64,000 nucleotides of DNA from Sphingopyxis sp. 113P3 (GCF_001278035.1 NZ_CP009452.1:1025501-1089500); one strand, 5' to 3'. Positions 1-8,506 are shown, counted from the stretch's first letter. A program made the numbers and translations. Notes: generated from the sequence alone by a model not told the origin.

Positions 1-1397
1 GAGGTCGAGATCGCGCGAACCCGGCCATCATCGATCTGGGGGCCGATATCATTCACAAAACTGTAGAGGACCTGCACCGGCTCTCCGGTGCCTATCGGAT
101 CGACGTAAAAAGGGTTGGTGACTGGCACACGCGCTGTACGGAACGAAGTCACATTGCCATCGCGGCGAAATTTGCGCTGCGCCCCCAGCAGATTGGCGCG
201 AAAGGTAAGGTTGTCGGTCAGCTCGAATTCGGCTGCCGAATAGAGGCTGTGGACGCGCTGACGTGGAAGAAGATCGCTGTCGACGCGGTTATCCCGTAGG
301 TTCTGGACTCCGGATAGGAGCTCGCCTGGGGTTAGATCGCGCCCGTCCTGGTTTGCAGGGATGCCGAAGATCCGGCCATCCGCGGCAAGAATCGTACCCG
401 GGTTCGCATAGATCGAGCGATAGTCGGGGCCGCCCAGCAGTCGTAGATCCTCGCGCGCGAAAGCGCGTTCAGAGGCCCTGAGCGCGCCGCGGTTTGAAAA
501 TTGATAGGCGAGCACGAACCGGCCCCGGTCCCACGTCTTGCCGACGATCTGGCTGAACTGGACGTGGGTCATGTCGCCATCAGCCGTGCCGATGCGAAGC
601 ATCGTCTCAGCCCCCTCGAAGCGATTGCGGAGCCGGACGTTGACGACGCCGGCGACGGCGTCCGCTCCGTAGATCGCCGACGCGCCGTCCGTCAGTATCT
701 CGATCCGCTCGACCGCGCTCATCGGGAGCAACGAAATATCGGCGAGCACGCCTCCAGTGCCGCCGAGCGCCGGACGTGCGCCGTCAATCAGCACCAACGT
801 CGAGTTGGTCCCGAGCCCGCGGAGATTGATGCTCGATCCGAGCGTCGCATCATTGCCTGTGCCATTTCGCGTGGTCACGCCGGTAGTGGTCTCGTTGGAG
901 CCACCCATGAATGCTTGGGGGAGCGACTGGAGCAATTGCTGGACCGTAGCGTAACCGCTCTTCTCGATTGCTGCCCGATCGAGTGTGACTACGGGCGAGC
1001 CAACCGGTCCCGCGCCGCGAATGCGGGATCCAGTGACGACAATGGTTTCGCTCCCTGTGTTTGCAGGTACTCCAAGGGGCGCAGGGTCGTTTTCAAGTTG
1101 CAGCACCCAGCTGTCCACGACGTGCTCGGCGACGAGCCCAGTCCTGGCGAGTAGGCGCGCGAGGGCCTCGTCGGGTGAGAGGCGGCCGTGGACGGCGCTG
1201 CTGCGCCGTCCCTCAAGGAGTTGCGAGGCGGCGATCACGTCGCGCCCTGTGGCTTCGGAGTAAGCGCGCAGCGCGTCGGCGAGCCGCTGCGCCGGGATAT
1301 TAAATTGGGTCTCAGCGGTCTGCGCTCTCGCGGTGGGGGCGCTGAGCGCGAGGCAGCTGCCGGTCGCCAGCAGAGCGGCCATAACAATAGGTTTCAT
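1..1397 (-). CDS. TonB-dependent receptor with STN signalling domain (3' end cut by window)
   Basis: Outer-membrane active-transport receptor for an iron chelate or similar ligand, expected to work with TonB-ExbBD. The start at 1397 follows a good ribosome site (GGGAGGGATGG). Visible in order: a signal peptide ending around ALSAPTARA; an STN domain (about residues 27-85, beginning QFNIPAQRLADALRAYS), the part that talks to a FecR-type partner; then a plug domain with the TonB-box-like stretch ETIVVTGSRIRG, NLRGLGTNSTLVLIDGARP and the conserved VERIEILTDGASAIYGADAV. The barrel runs off the window edge. It lies just downstream of a sigma factor and a FecR protein on the same strand, the usual FecI-FecR-FecA order. 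The ligand cannot be told from sequence. Confidence 0.9.
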   Translation of the reverse strand, partial: MKPIVMAALLATGSCLALSAPTARAQTAETQFNIPAQRLADALRAYSEATGRDVIAASQLLEGRRSSAVHGRLSPDEALARLLARTGLVAEHVVDSWVLQLENDPAPLGVPANTGSETIVVTGSRIRGAGPVGSPVVTLDRAAIEKSGYATVQQLLQSLPQAFMGGSNETTTGVTTRNGTGNDATLGSSINLRGLGTNSTLVLIDGARPALGGTGGVLADISLLPMSAVERIEILTDGASAIYGADAVAGVVNVRLRNRFEGAETMLRIGTADGDMTHVQFSQIVGKTWDRGRFVLAYQFSNRGALRASERAFAREDLRLLGGPDYRSIYANPGTILAADGRIFGIPANQDGRDLTPGELLSGVQNLRDNRVDSDLLPRQRVHSLYSAAEFELTDNLTFRANLLGAQRKFRRDGNVTSFRTARVPVTNPFYVDPIGTGEPVQVLYSFVNDIGPQIDDGRVRAIST

Positions 1398-1472
1398 CCA
1401 TCCCTCCCTTGCAGCCATGTATTGGCTGTTCGGGAGGCTCGATGCCGCGGGGGGCGTTCACCCCCTTAAATT

Positions 1473-2387
1473 TTATGGGCGGGCGAGGACCAGGCCGTCA
1501 GGACGCGAAATGACCACAAGGCCGAGCGCTGCTGCAAGCTTGCGTGCGAGCGCTTGACCGCCGTCGATCTCGAAACGGCCGGTCACCAAAAGATCTGCGA
1601 GTGCTGGGTCGGCAAGAGCAATTTTTTGGCTGTTCACCGCGTTGGCGCTCGTAAGAATGGTCCCGAGCCTTGTCCTGTCGGCAGCGATCTTTCGGGCGAC
1701 GACGGGGCTTGGTGCCGTGGCCACGCGCTTCGGCCCCTCACGGCTCACTTCGGCGCTCTCGCCCGGTGCGAGCCGCAGTGCACGGGCGTCACCCGCTTTC
1801 GCCGCGACCTCGACCGAGCCCGTGATGAGATGGATGCGCGGTGCTGTGCCTAAAAGGTCGACCTCGAAGATAGTGCCGAGCGCCGTTGTCACAGACCGTC
1901 CCGCGACTACCCGAAAAGGGCGGCTCGCATCATGCGCCACGGTAAAGAGCGCGTGGCCGCCACTCAGGGTCACGATCCGCTCATCGGAGGTAAAGTGGGT
2001 CTCAATTCTGGAGCCGTCCGAAAGCGCGACGAGCGTTCCGTCGTCGAGACTCCGTCCGCCTGTCGTCGCCTCGCCAGCGATGCGGGTGTCGCTGCGGCCG
2101 GTGCCCATGGTGACCCAGGCGAAGCCTGCTGAAAGCGAAAGCAGAACTGTAGCGGCGAGTGCCCAGCGCCGCCTCTGCCTCAATCGCGCTGCGTCGTGGG
2201 TGCGCGCGAGGACCGCGACCTGATCGACGGAGACCTGGCGGACCCGATCGAAATCGCGGCGCAGCACTGCATAGGCTGCTGCGTTGGCCGGATCGCGATG
2301 CCAGACCTCGAACGCCTCGCGGTGTTGCTCGGCGCCGGGACCCTCCATTCGCGCGAGCCAGTCTTCGGCGCGCTCCCCGCCGATCAT
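1473..2387 (-). CDS. FecR family anti-sigma / signal-transducing protein
   Basis: Inner-membrane protein of 304 residues that should relay ligand occupancy of the STN receptor to the sigma factor. The N-terminus (WLARMEGPGAEQHREAFEVW...) matches the FecR N-terminal helical domain that binds the sigma factor. One hydrophobic segment (about residues 74-91, WALAATVLLSLSAGFAWV) is followed by a periplasmic FecR domain (residues about 100-215) and a C-terminal STN-like module (FEIDGGQALARKLAAALG). The start overlaps the sigma factor stop by 4 bases (ATGA), so the two are translationally coupled. The receptor starts 76 bases downstream. Confidence 0.9.
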   Translation of the reverse strand: MIGGERAEDWLARMEGPGAEQHREAFEVWHRDPANAAAYAVLRRDFDRVRQVSVDQVAVLARTHDAARLRQRRRWALAATVLLSLSAGFAWVTMGTGRSDTRIAGEATTGGRSLDDGTLVALSDGSRIETHFTSDERIVTLSGGHALFTVAHDASRPFRVVAGRSVTTALGTIFEVDLLGTAPRIHLITGSVEVAAKAGDARALRLAPGESAEVSREGPKRVATAPSPVVARKIAADRTRLGTILTSANAVNSQKIALADPALADLLVTGRFEIDGGQALARKLAAALGLVVISRPDGLVLARP

Positions 2388-2962
2388 CGGTGATCCTGCC
2401 GCGAGCGGCGGATCGCGCCGAGGGCCTTGGCCATCTGTTTTTCCACGCCTTTCACACTCATCCCCTGCGCGGCTGCAATCTCATCATAGCTCAGCCCCTC
2501 GATACGATGCATCAAGAATATGGCTCTTGTCTTAGGCTTGAGCCGGGCGATCACCTCTTCGAGACGGCGAATGGCATCGCGCGCCTCCAGCGCCGCATGC
2601 GGGTCGGGGCCAGCGTGGGCCTCGTCTTCAAATGGGCTGTGACCCGCCTGCAACCGGCGCGCATTGGTACGGGCATTTTCGGCGAGGAGATTGCGGGCGG
2701 TCTGAACGAGATAGGCCGCGGGCCGGTCGATCAACCCCGTCGCCGCGCGGCGGCGCTGGGCGAAACGGCGGAAGCATTCCTGCACGAGGTCGCCAACATC
2801 CTGCGGCTGGACGCGGCGCCGAATGTATCGCGCAAGTTCAGGCCCATGCGCCTTATAGGCGGCTTCCACGCCGATGCTGACAGCGAGATTCTGGCACGTA
2901 TCGGGTGAAATGGCGTCACGTTCCGTAACGCCGCGCCTGCTTTGCTGCTCCTCAAAATCCAT
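2384..2962 (-). CDS. ECF RNA polymerase sigma factor, FecI-like
   Basis: A 192-residue extracytoplasmic-function sigma factor. Region 2 is visible as YIRRRVQPQDVGDLVQECFRRF (about residues 45-66) and region 4 as ARLKPKTRAIFLMHRIEGLSYDEIAAAQGMS, a helix-turn-helix for the -35 element (about residues 138-170). It is first in a sigma-FecR-receptor unit and would direct polymerase to the receptor promoter after a signal through FecR. The preceding region (2963-3330) should hold its own promoter. The exact start is uncertain because several methionines lie in the first 40 residues. Confidence 0.88.
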   Translation of the reverse strand: MDFEEQQSRRGVTERDAISPDTCQNLAVSIGVEAAYKAHGPELARYIRRRVQPQDVGDLVQECFRRFAQRRRAATGLIDRPAAYLVQTARNLLAENARTNARRLQAGHSPFEDEAHAGPDPHAALEARDAIRRLEEVIARLKPKTRAIFLMHRIEGLSYDEIAAAQGMSVKGVEKQMAKALGAIRRSRQDHR

Positions 2963-3330
2963 GTCCGCTGCCTTCCCGTTCGGACGGTAAGGCAGCCCTG
3001 CCGGGCGTTGAGAACTTGCTTAGCGAACAAGCGCCGCCGCCTTTGGCCCGTAGGCTTGGACATGCGCGGCGGCCACCCGGACAGGATGGAAAATCAAAAC
3101 GGCCAAGACGGGTTCTCACGCCCGGCATCGTGCCTATTCGCCCGATGCCCCTTGAGGATAGCGGACGCGGGCGCGAGGACAAGGGGAAGAGCGGAATTAG
3201 AACCAAATTGAAGATTGTTGTGTCTCAACCCGCGTTCTGCGGAATTGAACTCCGGTTGGCCCCGTGTCGCCGCAAAGCCGTTGTTCGGCTCCTGAATGTC
3301 GGGCCACAGTAGCCTGACTGGAGAAACACC
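2963..3330. other. Intergenic region, no gene seen
   Basis: A 368-base gap between the sigma factor (minus strand) and a small secreted protein (plus strand). Reading frames here overlap the sigma gene antisense or lack a ribosome site. It presumably carries the divergent promoters of its neighbours, but no convincing -35/-10 pair or repeat was recognised. Confidence 0.5.
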
Positions 3331-3669
3331 ATGCGGATCCGTTTCATCCTCGGATTGAGCCTTTTTGTCGGTGCGACGCCTGCCGCAGCGCAGGACATTC
3401 CCATGATCGACGGTGTCGGCGCCTATAATCACAGCCAGGTCATGCGCCACCGGGATCGGAGCGCCGACGAGAAGCGAACGCACGCGCCCGACGCGGAGGA
3501 GCTTGGCCACAAGCGGTTGATGGCGCTCAGTCCCGAAGCGCGGCGCGCACTCATTGCGCTAAAACCGGAACTTGATCGCCGCGTGAAGCGTGATGGCGAG
3601 GTGGCCGCCAATCGGTGGTTTGAAAGCAAGGTGGCGGAAGCTGAAAAGCGCGAGGGACTGCGCCCCTGA
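3331..3669 (+). CDS. Small exported protein of unknown function
   Basis: A 112-residue protein with a clear Sec signal peptide (MRIRFILGLSLFVGATPAAA, cleavage probably after AAAQ), so the mature product is periplasmic or secreted. The mature part is charged and helix-prone, without cysteines, with LMALSPEARRALIALKPELDRRVKRD in its middle. A GGAGAA ribosome site precedes the ATG. I do not recognise the family. It is monocistronic, with a 212-base gap to the next plus-strand gene. Confidence 0.7.
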   Translation: MRIRFILGLSLFVGATPAAAQDIPMIDGVGAYNHSQVMRHRDRSADEKRTHAPDAEELGHKRLMALSPEARRALIALKPELDRRVKRDGEVAANRWFESKVAEAEKREGLRP

Positions 3670-3881
3670 CAAGGCAGAACAATCCTACAAGTGGCGGCAA
3701 GAGGGGCGATATGCGTGACATCCAGCATCCTCCGCGGCCCTTGGTCGGGATCCATAAGCATCTCTTCGACAGCATGTTTTCATGCGGCGGTCGCCGCGAT
3801 GCGCGCGGGGCAGGAGACGGACGCGAAATTTCGCGGCCGGGCGCCCCGCGCTCGCAAAGCTTCTAATCGGCGAAGCGGGAC

Positions 3882-4460
3882 GTGCCGCGGCAGTCGAAGC
3901 TCAAGCTCTTCCGCACCGCGATCGGCTTTCACGATGCCTATGTCGCGGCGCCGAGCCAGAAGGCCGCACTCGAGGTTTGGGGAAGCGAGAGCAATTTGTT
4001 CGCCGTTGGCGCTGCTGAACGCGTCGACAATCCCGAGGTTATGCGTGAAGCGCTAGCCCGGCCTGGCGAAGTGATAAAGCGGACTCGCGGCACGATGGCA
4101 GAGCATCTTGCCGCGCTGCCCAAGGCGTCGCCGCGAGGGCGATCAAGGTCGGCCGCCAAAGATGAGGATGCGGAGCCGGCGCCTCGGCGTGCAAGGCCCT
4201 CAAAGCCAAAAGCCTCGCGCGCCAAGCCGAAACCACGCCCGAAGCGTACGTCGCTCGACCGCGCCGAGGCTGCCCGCGCCGCTGCCGAACGACGCCACGG
4301 TGAAGAGCGGGAGACGCTGGCGAAGCAACAAGCGCAACTCGACCGGGCGCGGCGCAAGCTCGAGGCGGCCCAGACCCGCGAGCGCGAGCGGCTCGAGGCG
4401 CGCGTCGATTCGGCGCGAGCCGCCTATGAGCGCGCGATGCGCGCGTGGCGCGCCAGCTGA
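3882..4460 (+). CDS. Hypothetical protein, TolA-like Ala/Lys/Arg-rich coiled coil
   Basis: A 192-residue protein starting at a GTG. The first ~70 residues look globular (FRTAIGFHDAYVAAPSQKAALEVWGS...). A low-complexity basic linker follows (APRRARPSKPKASRAKPKPRPKR), then a long charged alpha helix (about residues 125-192, AEAARAAAERRHGEERETLA...). This arrangement is often annotated as TolA-like from composition alone, and I would not infer Tol function. No signal peptide or membrane segment is visible, so it is probably cytoplasmic. The GTG start is chosen because the globular part begins right after it; there is only a weak GGGA upstream. Confidence 0.65.
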   Translation: MPRQSKLKLFRTAIGFHDAYVAAPSQKAALEVWGSESNLFAVGAAERVDNPEVMREALARPGEVIKRTRGTMAEHLAALPKASPRGRSRSAAKDEDAEPAPRRARPSKPKASRAKPKPRPKRTSLDRAEAARAAAERRHGEERETLAKQQAQLDRARRKLEAAQTRERERLEARVDSARAAYERAMRAWRAS

Positions 4461-4543
4461 ATGAGGGTAGGGCGGCCCTCGGAACGAGACGGCGCCCCGT
4501 TGAGGCAGCACCGACCCGCCATCGGACCTGCCAAACAGCGGTA

Positions 4544-4921
4544 TCAATTCCCCCAGCGCGCGGGTTCAAGCGCGATCGCGATGGGCGGCTGAATCTCGGA
4601 CCAGCCCCGCGCCGCGATCACATCGTTGCTCTCCTTCGCCCGCCGCCCCGGGCCAAGCGACCAGCTGATGTGATAATGGCTGCCATCGCCGCGGTCGGTC
4701 TTTCCGGCAATGCACACGACCAGCGCTTCGACGCCTTCGCCATCGTCGCTCCGGCCCACGACCTCGCCGCATCGATCTTCGGGAAGCGGAGCCGCTTCAT
4801 CCGCCCCGAAGCGCAGTGTGACATGGTCGGCTACAAGCGCTTCGTAACGTGGAGGAAAGCGCTTCAGCAGCGCCTCGCGGTCTCGTTCGGGAAGCTTCCA
4901 GCCCGTGGTCACACCGCTCAT
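4544..4921 (-). CDS. 2H phosphoesterase-like small protein
   Basis: A 125-residue protein with the two H-h-[ST]-h signatures expected of the 2H phosphodiesterase fold: HVTLRF (about residues 32-37) and HYHISW (about residues 79-84), roughly 45 residues apart. Known 2H proteins act on cyclic 2',3' phosphates, 2'-5' linkages or ADP-ribose cyclic phosphate; the substrate here is unknown. The start at 4921 overlaps the exonuclease III stop (ATGA), so the two are translationally coupled and the protein may act in nucleic acid end processing. It is shorter than LigT/ThpR (about 175-180 residues). The family call rests on the two motifs only. Confidence 0.6.
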   Translation of the reverse strand: MSGVTTGWKLPERDREALLKRFPPRYEALVADHVTLRFGADEAAPLPEDRCGEVVGRSDDGEGVEALVVCIAGKTDRGDGSHYHISWSLGPGRRAKESNDVIAARGWSEIQPPIAIALEPARWGN

Positions 4922-5721
4922 GGCCCTGGCTTTCGGCCGCGCGCCGGCGTGTCGGCAAGTTCGATCCAGGCCGGCGCATGGTCGCTCGACTTCTCCCAAC
5001 CGCGCGGGCGCGTGTCGACCCCTGCGGCGCTGAGCCGTTTCCTGGCTGCCTTGTTGAGCAGAAGGTGATCGATACGGATCCCCGCTCCGCGCTCGAACGA
5101 GCGGCGCCAATAGGCCCAGAAGCTGTAGATCCGCTCGTCCGGATGGAGGGTACGGATCGCGTCGGTCCAACCCTGGTCCAGATAGCCTTGATAGGCGGCT
5201 CTGGCTTCGGGAGCAAACAGCGCGTCCTTCTTCCAGTTTTCCGGTTTGTAGACGTCGAGATCGGTGGGAATCACGTTATAGTCGCCGCACACGATCACGG
5301 GCGCCTTGAGATCGAAGAGCGTTTTCAGATGCGCATCGAGGCGGGCCATCCACTTCAGCTTGTAATCGAACTTGGGACCCGGCCAGGGATTCCCGTTGGG
5401 AAGATAGAGGCCTGCAATGAGGATGCCGCCGATCGCGGCCTCGATATAGCGGCTTTGTTCATCGGCCGGGTCGCCGGGCAGACCGCGGCGCGTCTCGTGG
5501 ATATCGCCGACCCGGCTGAGTATCGCAACGCCGTTCCAGCGGCTCTCGCCGTGCCAGACAACATCATAGCCCGCGTCTCGGATCGCATTTTCCGGAAATT
5601 TCTCCTGCGGCGCTTTGAGCTCCTGCAGGCAAAGGATGTCGGGCTTGGCGAGCGCGAGCCAGCGCAGCAGGATGGGAAGACGCCCGCCAATGCCGTTCAC
5701 ATTGTAGGTCGCGATCTTCAT
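4918..5721 (-). CDS. xthA: Exodeoxyribonuclease III (AP endonuclease)
   Basis: A 267-residue member of the endonuclease/exonuclease/phosphatase family that cleaves abasic sites and trims 3' blocked ends in base excision repair. The start is set at MKIATYNVNG, the invariant N-terminus with the metal-binding Asn. Further signatures: LCLQELKAP with the metal-binding Glu; GLYLPNGNP; VICGDYNVIPTDLD; and the C-terminal RIDHLLLN and SSDHAPAWIEL carrying catalytic Asp and His. The upstream in-frame extension has no supporting homology. The stop overlaps the start of the 2H-like gene. Confidence 0.95.
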   Translation of the reverse strand: MKIATYNVNGIGGRLPILLRWLALAKPDILCLQELKAPQEKFPENAIRDAGYDVVWHGESRWNGVAILSRVGDIHETRRGLPGDPADEQSRYIEAAIGGILIAGLYLPNGNPWPGPKFDYKLKWMARLDAHLKTLFDLKAPVIVCGDYNVIPTDLDVYKPENWKKDALFAPEARAAYQGYLDQGWTDAIRTLHPDERIYSFWAYWRRSFERGAGIRIDHLLLNKAARKRLSAAGVDTRPRGWEKSSDHAPAWIELADTPARGRKPGP

Positions 5722-5864
5722 GGGGCCGGACAATCCTGTGCGGGCGGGGTGTCTAAGGTCATGGATCGAAGACCGCCCATGGGCGGCTTTTGTTCCGCGG
5801 GGCCATATGTCCGCGCCCGCAACTTGCGGATGCGCGGGGCGTTGCATCGGCAAGGAGATGGACA

Positions 5865-6047
5865 ATGGCAAGCGACGACAAGAGGAATGTCGGTTCTCCC
5901 GACCGCGACCGGATCAGCCTCAGCGAAGATTATGAAGTGCGCGACTGGACGCAGGCGCTTGGCGTAAGCGAGCAGGAACTTCGTGAAGCGGTGGATGCCG
6001 TGGGTAGCTCGGCGGACAAGGTCCGCGCGTATCTGAAGGGTCGCTGA
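5865..6047 (+). CDS. DUF3606 domain protein
   Basis: A 60-residue protein starting MASDDKRN at an ATG with a textbook ribosome site (AAGGAGATGGACA). The pattern (D-R-x-R-I-S-L-x-E-x-Y-E-V, then WTQALGVSEQELREAVDAVG) matches DUF3606, a small family common in alpha- and betaproteobacteria and of unknown function. The C-terminus forms a helical SAP/UBA-like segment (ADKVRAYL). No partner gene is evident. Confidence 0.85.
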   Translation: MASDDKRNVGSPDRDRISLSEDYEVRDWTQALGVSEQELREAVDAVGSSADKVRAYLKGR

Positions 6048-6123
6048 GGCGACTCCCCCGATCCGTTCAGGCTGGCTAGGCGAAATCTCTCGCCTGCGCC
6101 GCCCAGGTGCGCGCCTTGTGTGT

Positions 6124-6636
6124 CTAGAGCGGCAAGGCGCATGGCGCTCGCAAGCGCTCGACAAAAAAGCTGTGGCGCGGCGGCTCGGCGAAGAGGATGT
6201 CGTCCGGCAGCGTGACATCGAGCCAGTGCATCACATCGCGTCGCTGGATGACGACGCCGTGGCGCGACTGATAGGGAAGGACGTCGGCCCCCGCGGGCAT
6301 GGTGAGAATGCGGTAAGAAAGGGGCCAGCCGGCAAGCGGCGGATCCCAGATCGCGGCGAGGTAGAAGAAATTGCCGCTGTCGAGCGCCACCCGGTAGCGA
6401 TGGTCGCCCGAGCCCATCCGAAATTCGCTCGCGGGGATGAGGCAGCGGCGTGGGGGGAAAGCGCGCGCTTCGCTGCGCAAGAAACGATAGTGGACGCCGT
6501 CCGCAAAGCGGGGGTCGGAACCCCAGACCGCTTTGACCATTTCAATTTCGGACCTATTTTCCGGATTGCGGCGTACGAGCGCCCGCTCGGCAGTGCTTGG
6601 ATTATCGGGATCAAAGGGCGTTGGCACATTTGTCAC
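6124..6636 (-). CDS. SRAP-like (YedK/HMCES family) protein lacking the catalytic Cys2
   Basis: A 170-residue protein with the body of the SOS-response-associated peptidase fold: RSEARAFPPRRCLIPASEF (about residues 54-72, Glu at 71), YLAAIWDP, YRILTMPAGADVLPYQSRHGVVI (His at 126). SRAP proteins covalently trap abasic sites in single-stranded DNA with a cysteine at position 2. This one starts at a GTG (6636) immediately after an in-frame stop, reads MTNVPTPF and has no Cys2; the usual Asn before the RSE motif is also replaced. The ribosome site is poor, so the start is uncertain. It diverges from an intact SRAP gene across a shared LexA box. Confidence 0.75.
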   Translation of the reverse strand: MTNVPTPFDPDNPSTAERALVRRNPENRSEIEMVKAVWGSDPRFADGVHYRFLRSEARAFPPRRCLIPASEFRMGSGDHRYRVALDSGNFFYLAAIWDPPLAGWPLSYRILTMPAGADVLPYQSRHGVVIQRRDVMHWLDVTLPDDILFAEPPRHSFFVERLRAPCALPL

Positions 6637-6641
6637 TCATG

Positions 6642-6656
6642 GAACATAACAAGAAC
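6642..6656. promoter_or_regulatory. LexA (SOS) box, GTTC-N7-GTTC type
   Basis: The plus strand reads GAAC-ATAACAA-GAAC, i.e. GTTCTTGTTATGTTC on the minus strand: an exact direct repeat of the alphaproteobacterial LexA consensus GTTC-N7-GTTC. It lies in the 54-base gap between two divergent SRAP-family genes and could repress both, plus DUF1810 downstream of the plus-strand SRAP gene. Confidence 0.8.
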
Positions 6657-6690
6657 ATGGACCAATCGCAACAAGCGGGGACGCACGCTC

Positions 6691-7311
6691 ATGTGCAATG
6701 ATTATCGTCTTGAGGTCGATATCGCCTCGATCGCTGAAGATTTCGAGGATCTGCAAATCAGGCTCGAGACGCCCGAAGGACTCCCCAATGTCCCGGCGCG
6801 CGAGGATGTCAGGATCACCGATGTCGCGCCGATCGTGCGCAGCTCGAAGAAGGGGCGCGCGCGCGGCGAACTCATCAACCGGCGCTGGAGCTGGCCCGGC
6901 CCTAAGGGCGCGCCGGTCTATAATTTTCGCTCGGAGAAGCGGAACTTTCCCTCGCATCGCTGCCTCGTTCTTTGCGATGGATTTTACGAGTTTACCGATC
7001 CCGCCTCCCCGGGGCAGAAGCGTCTCGACAAGTGGCTGTTCACGATGAAGGGGCGGCGCTGGTTCTGCATGGCGGGTATCTGGCGCAGCTATGAGGAGGG
7101 CGAGGCCTTCACCCTTCTGACGATGGATTCCGGACCCGATATCGCGCCTTATCATCACCGGCAGATTATTCCGCTCGCGCCCGAGCGCTGGGCCGACTGG
7201 CTCGATCCCGCGGTGCCCGCAGACGATCTCCTGGCATGGCTTCCTCAAGGGTCTCTTGAAGTCCGCCAGGTCTATGGCAAGCCGCCCGCGCAAGGGCGCC
7301 TTGCCCTGTGA
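6691..7311 (+). CDS. SOS response-associated peptidase (YedK/HMCES family)
   Basis: A 206-residue SRAP protein that should form a thiazolidine cross-link with abasic sites in single-stranded DNA, protecting replication forks. The start is fixed by the obligatory Met-Cys (MCNDYRL); processing of Met exposes catalytic Cys2. The other active-site elements are present: the Asn in YNFRSE (N78), Glu in CDGFYEF (E100) and His in YHHRQIIPL (H155/H156). A LexA box lies 35-49 bases upstream. The stop overlaps the DUF1810 gene (GTGA), making an operon. Confidence 0.92.
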   Translation: MCNDYRLEVDIASIAEDFEDLQIRLETPEGLPNVPAREDVRITDVAPIVRSSKKGRARGELINRRWSWPGPKGAPVYNFRSEKRNFPSHRCLVLCDGFYEFTDPASPGQKRLDKWLFTMKGRRWFCMAGIWRSYEEGEAFTLLTMDSGPDIAPYHHRQIIPLAPERWADWLDPAVPADDLLAWLPQGSLEVRQVYGKPPAQGRLAL

Positions 7312-7733
7312 ACATTGCGCGCGCGCTCATGCGCTTCATCGAGGCGCAGGCGGGGGCGTACGACCAAGCGCTCGCCGAGATCCGAAAGGGAGCAAAGCGC
7401 TCGCACTGGATGTGGTTCATTTTTCCGCAGCTCGCGGGGCTCGGCCGGAGCGTAATGGCGAAGCGTTACGCAATAGCCGATCTCGCCGAAGCACAGGCCT
7501 ATCTTGCCCACCCTGTGCTCGGGCGCCGCTACGCCGCCTGCGTCGCGGCGCTCGCCGATCTGAGCGGCAGCGATCCCGTGGCGGTATTCGGCGCGATCGA
7601 TGCCATGAAGCTTCGCTCGTCACTCACCCTTTTCGAGGCGGCAGGCGGTGAGCCGGCGTTCGGGGCGGCGCTTGATCGCTGGTTCGGCGGCGCGCGCGAT
7701 GAGCGCACGCTCGCGCTTTTGGGCCACAGCTGA
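7308..7733 (+). CDS. DUF1810 domain protein
   Basis: A 141-residue protein with DUF1810 signatures: RFIEAQAGAYDQALAEIRKGAKRSHWMWFIFPQL near the N-terminus, then AKRYAI, ML-type helices and SLTLFEAAG. The family is of unproven function; members are helical, cytoplasmic and sometimes adjacent to NAD/ADP-ribose genes. The GTG start overlaps the SRAP stop by 4 bases; an internal ATG eight codons later is an alternative. Co-transcription with the SRAP gene under the LexA box at 6642 suggests DNA-damage induction, which is inference. Confidence 0.88.
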   Translation: MNIARALMRFIEAQAGAYDQALAEIRKGAKRSHWMWFIFPQLAGLGRSVMAKRYAIADLAEAQAYLAHPVLGRRYAACVAALADLSGSDPVAVFGAIDAMKLRSSLTLFEAAGGEPAFGAALDRWFGGARDERTLALLGHS

Positions 7734-7882
7734 ACGGGCGGAACAAAGCCGATGCTGCCGGGTTTAACGGATTGCTCGGGCGAAGCGAAAGATCGACGGA
7801 TCGACCGCAGCCATGAGTGCCCACCGTGCCCGCGGCTCCTCGATCGTCTGTTCGATATCGCCGCGGCGCACGGACTAGGCGT

Positions 7883-8506
7883 TCAGCTTTGCGGCTGTCC
7901 GTGCGGTTTGGGCACGAGAATCAACGTGCGACCTTCGACCCGCCACGATGCGAGCGCCGAGAGAAAATTCATGCCCAAAATGTCGGTGTCGCCGAGCGCG
8001 GGCGATATCACGGTCTTGAGTTCGCGCGCCTCGATCCCGCCGACGTCGAGCCGCGCGATCGTTCCCGCCTCGGCGCGAACGGTTCCATTCGCGGTCTGCA
8101 TGAGAAGGGGGACGAACGCTGCGTCGGGTTCGACGCCTGCCGCCTTGGCGCTTCGCGTTGAAAGCGCCGTGATCGTGGCGCCGCTGTCGATCAGCATGCG
8201 CCGCTCAAGACCATTGATCCGCGTCTCGGCCCAGAAATGCCCGTCGCGGCTCATCGGGATGCGCACTTCGCCTCCCACCACTTCCTGGCGATCAAGGCCA
8301 AGCGCCGCCGCGGCGCGCGCGAGAAGAGGATCGAAGGGCGCCTGCTGGAGCAGGAGCAGGATGGCGACCGCGAGGACGGCGAAGGAAAGGAGCGCCCGGA
8401 GAAGGCGTCCTGCATAGGGGATTTGAAAGAGAATGAGGAGAATGAGCGCGGCGCCCGCGGCATAAAGCACGAGCGCGTTCCCGGAAAGATCGGTGGTGAT
8501 GGGCAT
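7883..8506 (-). CDS. Membrane-anchored retropepsin-like aspartic protease (clan AA)
   Basis: A 207-residue protein with two N-terminal transmembrane helices (about residues 11-30 and 38-55) and a C-terminal retroviral-type aspartic protease domain. The catalytic signature is MLIDSGATITALS (Asp107-Ser-Gly-Ala), followed by the beta hairpin and the D-I-L-G-M-N-F-L motif typical of the TIGR02281 family. Such enzymes act as homodimers; the substrate is unknown. The start at 8506 is chosen for its ribosome site (GAGGATTG). It diverges from imuA, with the LexA box between them. Confidence 0.85.
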   Translation of the reverse strand: MPITTDLSGNALVLYAAGAALILLILFQIPYAGRLLRALLSFAVLAVAILLLLQQAPFDPLLARAAAALGLDRQEVVGGEVRIPMSRDGHFWAETRINGLERRMLIDSGATITALSTRSAKAAGVEPDAAFVPLLMQTANGTVRAEAGTIARLDVGGIEARELKTVISPALGDTDILGMNFLSALASWRVEGRTLILVPKPHGQPQS

